A program made the translations under genes and the position numbers. The notes beneath the pieces were generated by a model. It worked only from the letters and a program-made list of their open reading frames with translations. It was not told the DNA's origin and ran no database searches. 43,643 nt of DNA from Alphaproteobacteria bacterium (GTDB taxonomy: Bacteria; Pseudomonadota; Alphaproteobacteria; Paracaedibacterales; CAITNM01), in assembly GCA_947487955.1 (NCBI GenBank), contig CANKYV010000001.1, positions 1 through 43,643 on the forward strand. Direction: 5' to 3'. Below, one piece after another: positions 27,269-35,232 of the stretch; position 1 is the first letter of the stretch, and every line of letters starts with the position of its first letter.

Positions 27269-27862
27269 TCAAATCAAGTTCTTATTAACAAACTCCCAAT
27301 TCACTAAATGATCTAAAAATGTCTGCACAAAATCAGCGCGACGATTTTGATAATCTAGATAATATGCATGCTCCCAAACATCGCAAGTCAATAAGGCCTT
27401 TTGATTATGAACCATTGGTAAATCAGCATTAGCTGTTTTTGTGATTTTTAAGTCGTTACCATCTTGAACTAACCAAGCCCAACCACTTCCAAATTGAGTA
27501 AGTGCTGCTTGCTTAAAATCAGCAGCAAATTTTTCATAAGCGCCAAAAGTTGCATTAATTTTTTCAGCAATAGCTCCAGTGGGAGCACCTCCACCACTAG
27601 ATTTCATACAATTCCAAAAAAATGTATGATTCCAAACTTGCGCTGCATTATTGAAAATGCCAACCATATCTGCTTTTGCATGAGAAAATTTAATAAGATC
27701 TTCTAAGCCTTTCGACTCATGCTCTGTACCTTGCACCAAATTATTTAAATTCGTTACATAAGTTTGATGATGTTTTCCATAGTGAAATTCTAGAGTTTGC
27801 TCACTAATGTGAGGCACGAGTGCATTTTTTGCATAAGGGAGAGGAGGAAGTGTAAAAGCCAT
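27269..27862 (-). CDS. sodB: Superoxide dismutase (Fe type)
   Basis: 197 residues. The His ligands are in HYGKHHQTYV and WNHTFFWN, and the Asp/His pair in DVWEHAYYLDY. AAQVWNHTFFW is the iron-type form of that motif, so iron is the likely metal. Cytoplasmic; it detoxifies superoxide. CAGGTGATTT lies before the ATG. It follows a tRNA gene on the same strand, with about 40 bases between; no terminator was seen there. Confidence 0.96.
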   Translation of the reverse strand: MAFTLPPLPYAKNALVPHISEQTLEFHYGKHHQTYVTNLNNLVQGTEHESKGLEDLIKFSHAKADMVGIFNNAAQVWNHTFFWNCMKSSGGGAPTGAIAEKINATFGAYEKFAADFKQAALTQFGSGWAWLVQDGNDLKITKTANADLPMVHNQKALLTCDVWEHAYYLDYQNRRADFVQTFLDHLVNWEFVNKNLI

Positions 27863-27900
27863 AAATCACCTGATTGTTATTTTTAAGAAAGCCTTTTAGA

Positions 27901-27977
27901 TGGCGCGCCCGAGAAGAGTCGAACTCCTAACCTTCAGATCCGTAGTCTGACGCTCTATCCAATTGAGCTACGGGCGC
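27901..27977 (-). tRNA. tRNA-Arg (anticodon ACG)
   Basis: The acceptor arms GCGCCCG and CGGGCGC pair perfectly, with discriminator G and an encoded CCA. The D arm is GCTCAATTGGATAGAGC. The anticodon stem TCAGA/TCTGA has loop CTACGGA, giving anticodon ACG. The T arm holds TTCGACT. ACG is the usual wobble anticodon read after A-to-I editing by TadA. It lies between radA (minus) and sodB (minus). Confidence 0.97.
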
Positions 27978-28023
27978 TGGTCATTAGTTTATAGGCAAAA
28001 AATCTTCCTATAGCAAGTGAATT

Positions 28024-29376
28024 TTACCCGAGCTGTTTTGACAAATCCTTTAAAAGTTCAAGACGAGCTATAGCCAAAACTGATTCTATATTTTTTTTAG
28101 AAGCACATAATGCTTTTAAAAAGCCTAATTTCTCGGCTTCTTTTAGGCGAGCATCTGTTTGATGTACAGGCCTTACTTCTCCTCCTAATCCAATTTCCCC
28201 AAAAAAAACATATGATGGATTAATGGGTTTATTGATCAAAGCTGAAATAAGGGCGGCTGCTACGGCGAGATCTGCTGCTGGTTCATTTACTTTTAATCCG
28301 CCCACTACATTTAGGTAGACATCTAAATTCCCAAAGGAAAATCCTGCACGACTCTCTAACACTGCAAGTATCATTGAAAGTCTAGCTGAATCCCAACCTA
28401 CTGTAGTACGACGCGGCATTCCTAAATAACTTTTAGAAACCAGCGCTTGAATTTCACACAAAACCGGACGCGTTCCTTCAATACCTGCAAAAACTGCAGT
28501 ACCACTTATTCCCTGAGCCCGATCTGACAAAAATAGCGCTGACGGATTTTTTACCTCAGCCAGTCCTTGTTGTTCCATAGCAAATAAGCCAATTTCGTTA
28601 GTTGCCCCAAACCGATTTTTAACAGCTCTTAAAATGCGAAAATCATAATGGCGTTCACCTTCAAAGTACAATACTGTGTCTACCATATGCTCTAAAACAC
28701 GTGGCCCAGCAATAGTACCTTCTTTGGTAACATGACCAACCAAAATCACAGAAATTCCCTGTTTTTTTGCCAGATGAATTAAACTTTGTGAACAGGCTCG
28801 TACTTGACTGACTGATCCTGCAGCTGCTTCTAGAGCATCTGAACTAATAGTCTGAATGGAATCAACAACTAAGAGTTTTGTGTTCTTATGCTTAGCTAGT
28901 AAGTTTTGTATTTCTTCAAGACTGGTGCAACTGCCAATTTGCAAATGTTCGGCTTTAACACCAACACGTTTTGCACGCATTTGTAACTGCTGGACTGATT
29001 CTTCGCCTGACAAATATAAGCACGGCGTATGGTTTGAGATGTCACAAATCACTTGAAGTAATAGAGTTGATTTGCCAATGCCGGGATCTCCTCCCACTAG
29101 AATCACAGATCCTGGGACAATTCCTCCGCCACATACTCGATTAAACTCTTCAAAAGACGTTATATAGCGAGTTTTTGTTAAATCAAGCAAAGACGTATCA
29201 TCAACGGCGTACAAACTTGGCAGAGGCGCGTTAGCAGAAGCAACTAATGCTCTACTTTTTTCTATAACCTCTTCAACTAAAGTGTTCCATTCATTACAAC
29301 CTTCACACTTGCCGTTCCAACGATTATGAGAAGTTCCACAGGCTTGGCAAATAAAGCGAATTCCAATTTTAGCCAT
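28024..29376 (-). CDS. radA: DNA repair protein RadA (Sms)
   Basis: 450 residues. The N-terminal zinc finger is CQACGTSHNRWNGKCEGC. The RecA-like ATPase domain has Walker A GGDPGIGKSTLL, and the family-specific KNRFG motif is present. The C-terminal Lon-like domain (GLKVNEPAADLAVAAAL) is intact. It acts in recombinational repair as a branch-migration helicase. The ATG used is the family start MAKIGIRF; it overlaps the preceding ABC gene by 8 bases (ATGGCTAA). An alternative ATG at 29403 adds 9 residues and overlaps more. No Shine-Dalgarno is obvious for either. Confidence 0.95.
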   Translation of the reverse strand: MAKIGIRFICQACGTSHNRWNGKCEGCNEWNTLVEEVIEKSRALVASANAPLPSLYAVDDTSLLDLTKTRYITSFEEFNRVCGGGIVPGSVILVGGDPGIGKSTLLLQVICDISNHTPCLYLSGEESVQQLQMRAKRVGVKAEHLQIGSCTSLEEIQNLLAKHKNTKLLVVDSIQTISSDALEAAAGSVSQVRACSQSLIHLAKKQGISVILVGHVTKEGTIAGPRVLEHMVDTVLYFEGERHYDFRILRAVKNRFGATNEIGLFAMEQQGLAEVKNPSALFLSDRAQGISGTAVFAGIEGTRPVLCEIQALVSKSYLGMPRRTTVGWDSARLSMILAVLESRAGFSFGNLDVYLNVVGGLKVNEPAADLAVAAALISALINKPINPSYVFFGEIGLGGEVRPVHQTDARLKEAEKLGFLKALCASKKNIESVLAIARLELLKDLSKQLG

Positions 29377-30130
29377 CGGTAAACGGTCCGTGAGCAAGGC
29401 CATTAATAAATTGCTTCACATAAGGATTTTTTGTTTTATCCATTGAAGAAACTGTTCCTGTCCAGATTAAATTACCTTGAAATAACAACCCAACCCGATC
29501 AGCAATAATACGAAGAGAATGCATATCATGAGTAATGCTTATAGTACTTGCCCCAATATCTTTCACACATCTTCGAATTAAATCATTAATAGTTCCACTG
29601 ATAATAGGATCAAGGCCTGTCGTTGGCTCATCAAAAAAGATAACCTTTGGATTGGTAGCAATGGCACGCGCTAAAGCTACACGTTTTTGCATACCTCCTG
29701 AGAGTTCCGCAGGGTAAATGTCTGCAACTTTCGCATCTAAATCAACAGCTTCTAGTTTTTCCATTGCAATTTTTCGAGCTTTTATTTTATCCATTCGCTG
29801 CCCATGAATTAAGCCAAATGCAATGTTATGCCACACTGTTAAACTATCAAATAGGGCACCACCTTGAAATAGCATCCCAAATGACTGAATAAGCTGCTGG
29901 CGTTTAGCGCTTCGTGCCCCTACTATATTTTCTCCATTAATGAGAATTTCACCTGAATCAGGTTCAATTAGTCCCAAAATACATTTGATTAAAATCGACT
30001 TGCCTGTACCAGACCCACCAATAATGCCAAGTGATTCTTGCTCTTCGAGATCAAGACTAATACCACGCAACACATGATTATCACCAAAAGATTTGTGGAG
30101 ATTTTTAACAAAAATAATTGGATGAGACAT
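29369..30130 (-). CDS. mlaF: ABC transporter ATPase, MlaF family
   Basis: 253-residue ATPase of a phospholipid transporter that maintains outer-membrane asymmetry. Walker A GGSGTGKSILIK (about 38-49), signature LSGGMQKRVALARA, Walker B VIFFDEPTTGLDP and the switch His in SITHDMHSL are all present. It follows mlaE by 6 bases. Substrate-binding MlaD and MlaC are not in the window, so the rest of the complex must lie elsewhere. Confidence 0.92.
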   Translation of the reverse strand: MSHPIIFVKNLHKSFGDNHVLRGISLDLEEQESLGIIGGSGTGKSILIKCILGLIEPDSGEILINGENIVGARSAKRQQLIQSFGMLFQGGALFDSLTVWHNIAFGLIHGQRMDKIKARKIAMEKLEAVDLDAKVADIYPAELSGGMQKRVALARAIATNPKVIFFDEPTTGLDPIISGTINDLIRRCVKDIGASTISITHDMHSLRIIADRVGLLFQGNLIWTGTVSSMDKTKNPYVKQFINGLAHGPFTDG

Positions 30131-30136
30131 AAAATA

Positions 30137-30910
30137 TTACCGTTGAAATAAAATGCTTGTTAGGACGTAGTTCATAAATAAAATAAAGATTGAAGCAGAT
30201 ACTACCGCGTTGGTTGTAGCGCGCCCAACACCTTCAGCTCCACGTGCCGAATTAAAGCCGTGATAACATCCCATTAAGGCAATCAGCGTACCAAAAGCTG
30301 TTGCTTTGATTAGACCAGATTGCACGTCAGAAAATTCTAAATATCTAAGAGTCTGCTGCATATAATTTCCGCCATTAAAATCTAATTCATGCACCCCTAT
30401 GAGATAACCACCCATGACACCGATTAGATCAGCAACAAACACCAACGCCGGCAATACAACTGCACCAGCAAGAATACGTGGGAAAATGAGATATTTAAAA
30501 GGGTTAGCAGAAAGCGTAACAAGCGCATCAATTTGCTCAGTAACGCGCATAGTACCAATTTCAGCAGCCATAGATGCACCAATACGCCCAGCCACCATTA
30601 ACCCTGCCAATACTGGTCCTAATTCACGAGTAATTGATAGCACCACAACTGTTGCTACGGCACCTTCGGCTGAAAATCTAGAAAATCCAGTGTAGCTTTG
30701 CAAAGCTAGTACCATGCCTGTGAAAATTGCAGTTAACCCAACCACTGGCAATGAATAATAGCCAATTTGAATAAACTGGTTCAAAATTTGCGCCCAATAA
30801 TAAGGCGGTTGAATACCGTGGCGAATAGAATTGTAAAAAAACAAGCTGATTTTACCGGTTAAACCAACAAAATTTAAGAACAGTCTGCCAATCATTGCCA
30901 AAGGGTTCAT
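30137..30910 (-). CDS. mlaE: ABC transporter permease, MlaE family
   Basis: 257-residue inner-membrane permease with about five to six hydrophobic segments, including LPVVGLTAIFTGMVLALQ and LVFVADLIGVMGGYLIG. The motif ELGPVLAGLMVAGRIGASMAAEIGTM, characteristic of MlaE/YrbE, is complete. It is the first gene before mlaF, then radA. It is divergent from kdsA, with 100 bases between, where TATAAT on the plus strand at 30933 could serve kdsA. Confidence 0.94.
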   Translation of the reverse strand: MNPLAMIGRLFLNFVGLTGKISLFFYNSIRHGIQPPYYWAQILNQFIQIGYYSLPVVGLTAIFTGMVLALQSYTGFSRFSAEGAVATVVVLSITRELGPVLAGLMVAGRIGASMAAEIGTMRVTEQIDALVTLSANPFKYLIFPRILAGAVVLPALVFVADLIGVMGGYLIGVHELDFNGGNYMQQTLRYLEFSDVQSGLIKATAFGTLIALMGCYHGFNSARGAEGVGRATTNAVVSASIFILFMNYVLTSILFQR

Positions 30911-31010
30911 AAAGATCTCGTGTATAATTTGTAAAAAGTATAACCGAAGAGGGTATCAAAACCCAAGTACCTTCGCTATGGTATGAAAAAACTATTATTG
31001 CTTGTTGTAT

Positions 31011-31847
31011 ATGAAAACAATTTCTGTTCGATCCATCGATATTTCCAATGCAAAACCTTTTGTGCTTATAGCCGGTCCTTGTGTTCTTGAAAGCCGTGAC
31101 CATGCGATGATGATGGCTGAAAGTTTAACAACCTTATGCAAAAGCTTAGACATTCCTTTAATTTATAAAACATCTTTTGATAAAGCAAACCGCACGAGTA
31201 TTTCAGGCGCGAGAGGCCTTGGACTTGATGCAAGTCTTAAAATTTTTGAAGAAGTTCGCAACACTTTTAATGTACCCGTTGTTACAGATGTGCACTCTCC
31301 TGAACAATGTGCAGCAGTAGCAAGTGTTGTTGATGTTTTACAAATCCCAGCGTTTTTATGTCGACAAACAGATTTATTAGAAGCTGCTGCTAAAACTGGA
31401 AAAGCAATTAACATTAAAAAAGGGCAGTTTTTAGCTCCATGGGACATGCAAAACGTTGTTAAAAAAATGGAATCTTTTGGCAATGCAAATGTTATGTTAT
31501 GCGAGCGTGGCGCCAGCTTTGGCTACAACACTTTAGTTAGTGATATGCGATCCTTAAGCATAATGGCGCAAACTGGATATCCCGTTATTTTTGATGCGAC
31601 ACATTCGGTACAGCAACCTGGCGGACAAGGGGCATCAACGGGTGGAAAACGCGAGTTTGCCCCCATACTAGCACGAGCTGCTATTGCTGTTGGGGTTGCC
31701 GGTGTATTTTTAGAAACGCACCAAGACCCGGATAATGCGCCAAGTGACGGACCAAATATGATTCGTCTTTCAGATATGAAACAAGTCTTAACTGAGCTAA
31801 AAGCTTTTGACAAAGTAGCAAAAGAAAACCCACGCTTTTTAGATTAA
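31011..31847 (+). CDS. kdsA: 3-deoxy-8-phosphooctulonate (KDO-8-P) synthase
   Basis: 278 residues. Condenses arabinose-5-phosphate with phosphoenolpyruvate for the KDO of [43 protein letters not shown] and [14 protein letters not shown] are classical KdsA motifs. Two TTG codons upstream in frame are possible but unlikely starts. No good Shine-Dalgarno precedes the ATG; TATAAT on the plus strand at 30933-30938 lies 72 bases upstream, but its -35 is weak. It fits with lpxA and lpxI later in the window as part of a complete lipid A/LPS route. Confidence 0.96.
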   Translation: MKTISVRSIDISNAKPFVLIAGPCVLESRDHAMMMAESLTTLCKSLDIPLIYKTSFDKANRTSISGARGLGLDASLKIFEEVRNTFNVPVVTDVHSPEQCAAVASVVDVLQIPAFLCRQTDLLEAAAKTGKAINIKKGQFLAPWDMQNVVKKMESFGNANVMLCERGASFGYNTLVSDMRSLSIMAQTGYPVIFDATHSVQQPGGQGASTGGKREFAPILARAAIAVGVAGVFLETHQDPDNAPSDGPNMIRLSDMKQVLTELKAFDKVAKENPRFLD

Positions 31848-31878
31848 AGTCAATTTTCTTCTAAATTGATACTATAAA

Positions 31879-31970
31879 ACTGGATTGCCACAGCCTTTCA
31901 GGCTTCGCAATGACATGAATTACTTGCATTTCGTCATCACGAACCCACGTAGTAAGTGTGGTAGTCCAGT
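31879..31970. repeat. Palindromic intergenic repeat element
   Basis: The ends ACTGGATTGCCACA (31879-31892) and TGTGGTAGTCCAGT (31957-31970) pair fully if two G-U pairs are allowed, and inner segments (ATGAC/GTCAT) continue the symmetry. The left half resembles the TGGATTGCCAC...GCAATGAC core known from repeats in Rickettsia-like genomes. A similar sequence lies at 37213-37246. Confidence 0.65.
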
Positions 31971-32069
31971 GAATAATTCTCATTAAGATAGAATCTAAGA
32001 AATTTGTATTTTTTTAATCTATTTACTATATAAAGGTCAATTATAGGAATTTAAATTTCGAATATTGAC

Positions 32070-33020
32070 ATGAAAATTATATTTTCACTTTTTTTATTAC
32101 TGACTACCTTCTTATTTAATGCAGTTTTCTGCATGGATCCTGATGGTATGAATGAAGAAGACATCCGCACCTTAACCGGTTATATGGATGCAGGCATGAG
32201 TTTTGAAGATGCTGTTGAGGCAATTAAAGAAAATCGAAACTTCTCAAGTAGAGTTAATGCTGATGAACGTGATGCTCGGCTAGGCGATACAGAAATGGCT
32301 ATAGTGATGCAACTTATGGAAACAGGCATGAGCTTTGAAGAGGCTGCTGAGGCTACAAGAAAAGGTAGAAATTCCTCAAGTGCTGCTGCAGCTTTTGCTC
32401 AAGAAGAAGGAAAAATGGATTCTGAAACCGCTGCGCTTATAGCAAGGTTAGAAGCTGAGAATTATCCACAACCTATACAATATCAAGAAGATTCTGTTTT
32501 TCATACGGTACGAAACCACAGAGATATTGCTGCTCACAGAACGACACTTGCACCACTTGTAACTTATTTAAGAAGCATACCCCAAGGCGCGGATGTACAT
32601 ACCATGGATGCTCATGTTGCTGCAAACATAACAAAATTATCAATTATAGGCGATGCTTTTGGCGTAGATAATCCAAATCTTAGCATTGCCAATATACAAA
32701 CCTACTTAAATCAATTCACCGCTTCTTATACTGGCTACGAAGGACAGGCTGTTTCTAGTACAGAATTACAAGGATATATTACTGCAGCACTAAATACTGC
32801 ATCGAGAGATAAAACAACCATTGGCCTATACTCACGTATTATCAGTATTTTACAGTACTTACAAAATGAAATTATTGAAGAAGACTTCTATGCTCACCTT
32901 AAACATCTTTTTGATGCCATTGCTGAAAATTACAAAACCCGCGGAGGTTGCTTTGAAGGTGTTAGGAACCGAGCGTACATAAGCTATGTCAGCACACTTA
33001 ATGTTTTAATGGGCCAATAA
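32070..33020 (+). CDS. Exported protein with GMSFEEA repeats, unknown function
   Basis: 316 residues. Signal peptide MKIIFSLFLLLTTFLFNAVFC with cleavage near residue 21. Two copies of a helix-turn-helix-like unit follow: AGMSFEDAVEAIKENRN (41-57) and TGMSFEEAAEATRKGRN (85-101), spaced 44 residues and also similar in DNA. A Ser/Ala-rich linker follows, then a helical region, and the C-terminus ends ENYKTRGGCFEGVRNRA plus a hydrophobic helix. The repeat resembles a motif in the exported RNase-like protein at 18751-19980. No recognised family. No clear ribosome-binding site. A bidirectional terminator follows. Confidence 0.7.
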   Translation: MKIIFSLFLLLTTFLFNAVFCMDPDGMNEEDIRTLTGYMDAGMSFEDAVEAIKENRNFSSRVNADERDARLGDTEMAIVMQLMETGMSFEEAAEATRKGRNSSSAAAAFAQEEGKMDSETAALIARLEAENYPQPIQYQEDSVFHTVRNHRDIAAHRTTLAPLVTYLRSIPQGADVHTMDAHVAANITKLSIIGDAFGVDNPNLSIANIQTYLNQFTASYTGYEGQAVSSTELQGYITAALNTASRDKTTIGLYSRIISILQYLQNEIIEEDFYAHLKHLFDAIAENYKTRGGCFEGVRNRAYISYVSTLNVLMGQ

Positions 33021-33029
33021 CCTTATAAA

Positions 33030-33051
33030 GAAAGGAGAAAAATCTCCTTTC
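33030..33051. terminator. Bidirectional terminator between convergent genes
   Basis: GAAAGGAG (33030-33037) pairs with CTCCTTTC (33044-33051) over a 6-base AT loop. On the minus strand it is followed by TTTAT; on the plus strand by an AT-rich stretch without a clean T-run. It lies between the stops of the 32070 and 33056 genes. Confidence 0.65.
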
Positions 33052-33055
33052 GCAT

Positions 33056-33751
33056 TTAATTTACTTGTGCGTGCTGCTCTGGAAAGTGAGGTAAATCTAC
33101 AATATCGGTCCAGTAGATCATTGTTTTGAAAAGCTGATTTTTAAATTCTTTGTAGGTAAAAGATTTTCTAATAAATCCACTAGCTTGCAAACTATAAGCA
33201 GTGATACGATCTTCAGCATTTATGCTGCTACTTAGTACAATAACAGGTATTTCATTTAACTGAGTTCGTCGCTTAACATCTCTTAAAACATCTAAACCAC
33301 GCACTGAGGGCAGATTTAAATCTAAAAGAATAAGATCAGGCTTTGGCAACGTTTGCGCCACATCATGGCTAACATCATTAAAAAAATTTAACGCAGCTTG
33401 ACCATCAGTGATCGTATAGATATGTAATTTTTTTGGAAAGTCGGCTAGTGCCTTACGAAGTAGAAATTCGTCACTGGCGTTATCCTCTATAAGCAAAACC
33501 TTATAGACATCATTTTCTTGAGTTAACTGACTTTCAAATTCTTCAAAGAAACATTGCACATCCACTCTGAAAATCTTCGATAACTGGTGCAACATTATAG
33601 CAGAAATCTTATTGGCTCCTTTTTCATACCGCTGCAATTGTTGAATAGAAACGTTCAAATCTGCAGCTAGTGTCTTTAGTGGCCAGTTCATTCTTTTACG
33701 GAAAAGAGTGACTTTCCTTCCAAGTAGTATATCTTTTTGATCAACTACCAT
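33056..33751 (-). CDS. XRE-type HTH plus receiver domain response regulator
   Basis: 231 residues. Residues 10-70 form a Cro/C1-type helix-turn-helix (WPLKTLAADLNVSIQQLQRYEKG). Residues 84-220 form a receiver domain of Rcp1 type: VLLIEDN (E89, D90), phospho-acceptor D144 in LILLDLNLP, S174 and K196. The HTH at the N-terminus of a receiver is not the usual OmpR/NarL order. It pairs with the kinase gene just upstream (37-base gap). AAAGGAG precedes the ATG well; longer in-frame starts run into the kinase gene and are rejected. The role is a phosphorylation-controlled DNA-binding regulator by inference. Confidence 0.8.
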   Translation of the reverse strand: MVVDQKDILLGRKVTLFRKRMNWPLKTLAADLNVSIQQLQRYEKGANKISAIMLHQLSKIFRVDVQCFFEEFESQLTQENDVYKVLLIEDNASDEFLLRKALADFPKKLHIYTITDGQAALNFFNDVSHDVAQTLPKPDLILLDLNLPSVRGLDVLRDVKRRTQLNEIPVIVLSSSINAEDRITAYSLQASGFIRKSFTYKEFKNQLFKTMIYWTDIVDLPHFPEQHAQVN

Positions 33752-33757
33752 GACATT

Positions 33758-33764
33758 CTCCTTT
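33758..33764 (-). promoter_or_regulatory. Shine-Dalgarno that fixes the response regulator start
   Basis: AAAGGAG on the minus strand, 6 bases upstream of the ATG at 33749-33751. It supports this start over the in-frame upstream codons that overlap the kinase gene. Confidence 0.75.
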
Positions 33765-33788
33765 CTTTGCTGACAAGGCATCAGCACT

Positions 33789-35084
33789 TTAGTGCCAGTT
33801 ATATTTACTGGTATTAATAACTTTTTTGAACTTTTCCCTATTTTTTTGCGAACTCTTCTTAAAGCTATAAACTGGTAATGTAAAAGATACAACCGTTCCT
33901 TTTCGCTTTTCAGAATGAAGCGTAATTTTTCCTTTATAAGCAGAAATGATTTTTTTACAGATCATCAGGCCAAGACCTGCCCCTTCTAATGTTGAAGATT
34001 GAAAAGGTAAAAAGACATTTTTTTTACGAATATAATTTGGACAGTAACCATGATTATGCAAATAAAATCTATAAAAAGTTTCATCTTCTCTAGCGCCAGA
34101 TAACGTAATAGTACAATTATCACCAGAACTATGCTTAATTGCATTTGCCAATAAATTTTGAAATAGCTGTAGCATGCATGTACGATTAGCATATAAATAA
34201 ATATCTTCTGAAAAGTGAAGATTAAGCTGATATTTTTCTGTTTTTAAAATACTCTCGTGCACTTCCTCTATCAGATTTTTTAAAGAAATTCTTTCAGGTT
34301 CTACCGTCAGATCTCCTTCTTTGCAATAAAGAGAAATGCCTTCACTTAAATTTCGAAGGTGTTCAAAACTTTTTTGCAAAGTGCTAAAAATGTGATTCAT
34401 TGAGTCTTCGTTTGGTCCAATTCCTCGATAATTTTCTTGAATGATATCCAAAAAACTAGAAATTTGACGAAGTGGCTGCATAAGATCATGAGACAAAATA
34501 AGATTAAAACTTTCAAGCAACTCATTATTTTGCTGCAACTTCTTATGAGAAAGAAGTAATTCTTGATGTGAAGTGGCATCTTCCAAACAAACCAAAACAT
34601 CGGTTACTTCATTATTTTTATTCAGCCAAGGAAAAACCCCCCATTGCAACCAATGACTAACACTCTCTTTGCTTGTTTCATGCTTAAGAGATTGGGAACG
34701 CCAAACTTTTCCTTTTAAAGCATTTTTAAAAGCAGCTTCTATAGATTTAGGGCACGGACTAAAAATATCTTTAAACTTTTTGCCTACAATATCTTCAAAA
34801 GAAAAATCTTTTCTTTTTTTATAATGATGATGCTTAAGCCAAAAAAGAGCTGTAGAACTACAACTTGTTATATGAAAATTTCTATCAAGGCAGAACATAG
34901 CCAATGGAACATGATTGATCAATGATGAAAGATGTTCCTTAGAAACGTGATCATCCCAATATCGGATGTTTTCTTTACGCTGCTTAACTAGCGGCAAACA
35001 TGTTAGCAAGTTATCTTGCTTAGGAAAATTACAACCAGCAAATGATTCACTTGTATTTGCTTTGATTGTTATAAGCGGTGTCAT
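33789..35084 (-). CDS. PAS-domain histidine kinase
   Basis: 431 residues, no membrane segment, so cytoplasmic. A PAS-like domain occupies about 50-170 (VPLAMFCLDRNFHITSCSS). The dimerisation helix carries the phospho-accepting H199 in LSHDLMQPLRQIS. The ATPase domain has the N box QNLLANAIKHSS and G2 EGAGLGLMICKKI. The G1 box, normally DxGxGI, reads LHNHGYCPN, so its usual Asp is missing. AAAGGAGAT precedes the ATG. It is upstream of the HTH-receiver gene and probably its cognate partner. The signal is unknown. Confidence 0.88.
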   Translation of the reverse strand: MTPLITIKANTSESFAGCNFPKQDNLLTCLPLVKQRKENIRYWDDHVSKEHLSSLINHVPLAMFCLDRNFHITSCSSTALFWLKHHHYKKRKDFSFEDIVGKKFKDIFSPCPKSIEAAFKNALKGKVWRSQSLKHETSKESVSHWLQWGVFPWLNKNNEVTDVLVCLEDATSHQELLLSHKKLQQNNELLESFNLILSHDLMQPLRQISSFLDIIQENYRGIGPNEDSMNHIFSTLQKSFEHLRNLSEGISLYCKEGDLTVEPERISLKNLIEEVHESILKTEKYQLNLHFSEDIYLYANRTCMLQLFQNLLANAIKHSSGDNCTITLSGAREDETFYRFYLHNHGYCPNYIRKKNVFLPFQSSTLEGAGLGLMICKKIISAYKGKITLHSEKRKGTVVSFTLPVYSFKKSSQKNREKFKKVINTSKYNWH

Positions 35085-35107
35085 AGATCTCCTTTTTAGG
35101 TAGTCTA

Positions 35108-35176
35108 CGTCTTTGACATGTTCTTATAACTACACCTTTTCAAAACGTTTGTCGTCTTAAAATTGCGTCTTTAAAA
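35108..35176. repeat. Direct repeats CGTCTT[TA]xxA upstream of kinase gene
   Basis: Three copies on the plus strand: CGTCTTTGAC (35108-35117), CGTCTTAAAA (35153-35162) and CGTCTTTAAAA (35166-35176); the last two are 13 bases apart. They lie in the 148-base gap between the kinase gene and fumarylacetoacetase and could be operator sites for the adjacent regulator. Nothing else was recognised in that gap. Confidence 0.35.
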
Positions 35177-35232
35177 TGCTTTATTAGCGCAATAACAGTT
35201 ACATTTTTTCGTTAATCTTCGAAAACAAGGTT

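Noticed and set aside
30983-31090. ATG just upstream of kdsA ([13 protein letters not shown]-like start)
   Set aside because: It is in another frame and ends after a few dozen codons inside kdsA; the conserved KdsA protein begins at 31011.
31848-31878. TCAATTT/AAATTGA hairpin after kdsA as a terminator
   Set aside because: The stem is short and AT-only, without a following T-run.
33752-33892. Longer N-terminus for the HTH-receiver protein
   Set aside because: It would overlap the kinase gene end and add a basic, non-conserved stretch; AAAGGAG at 33758-33764 fixes the ATG at 33751.
33789-35084. Calling the histidine kinase inactive because of its G1 box
   Set aside because: His199, the N box and G2 are intact and G1 variants are known in active kinases; sequence alone cannot decide.
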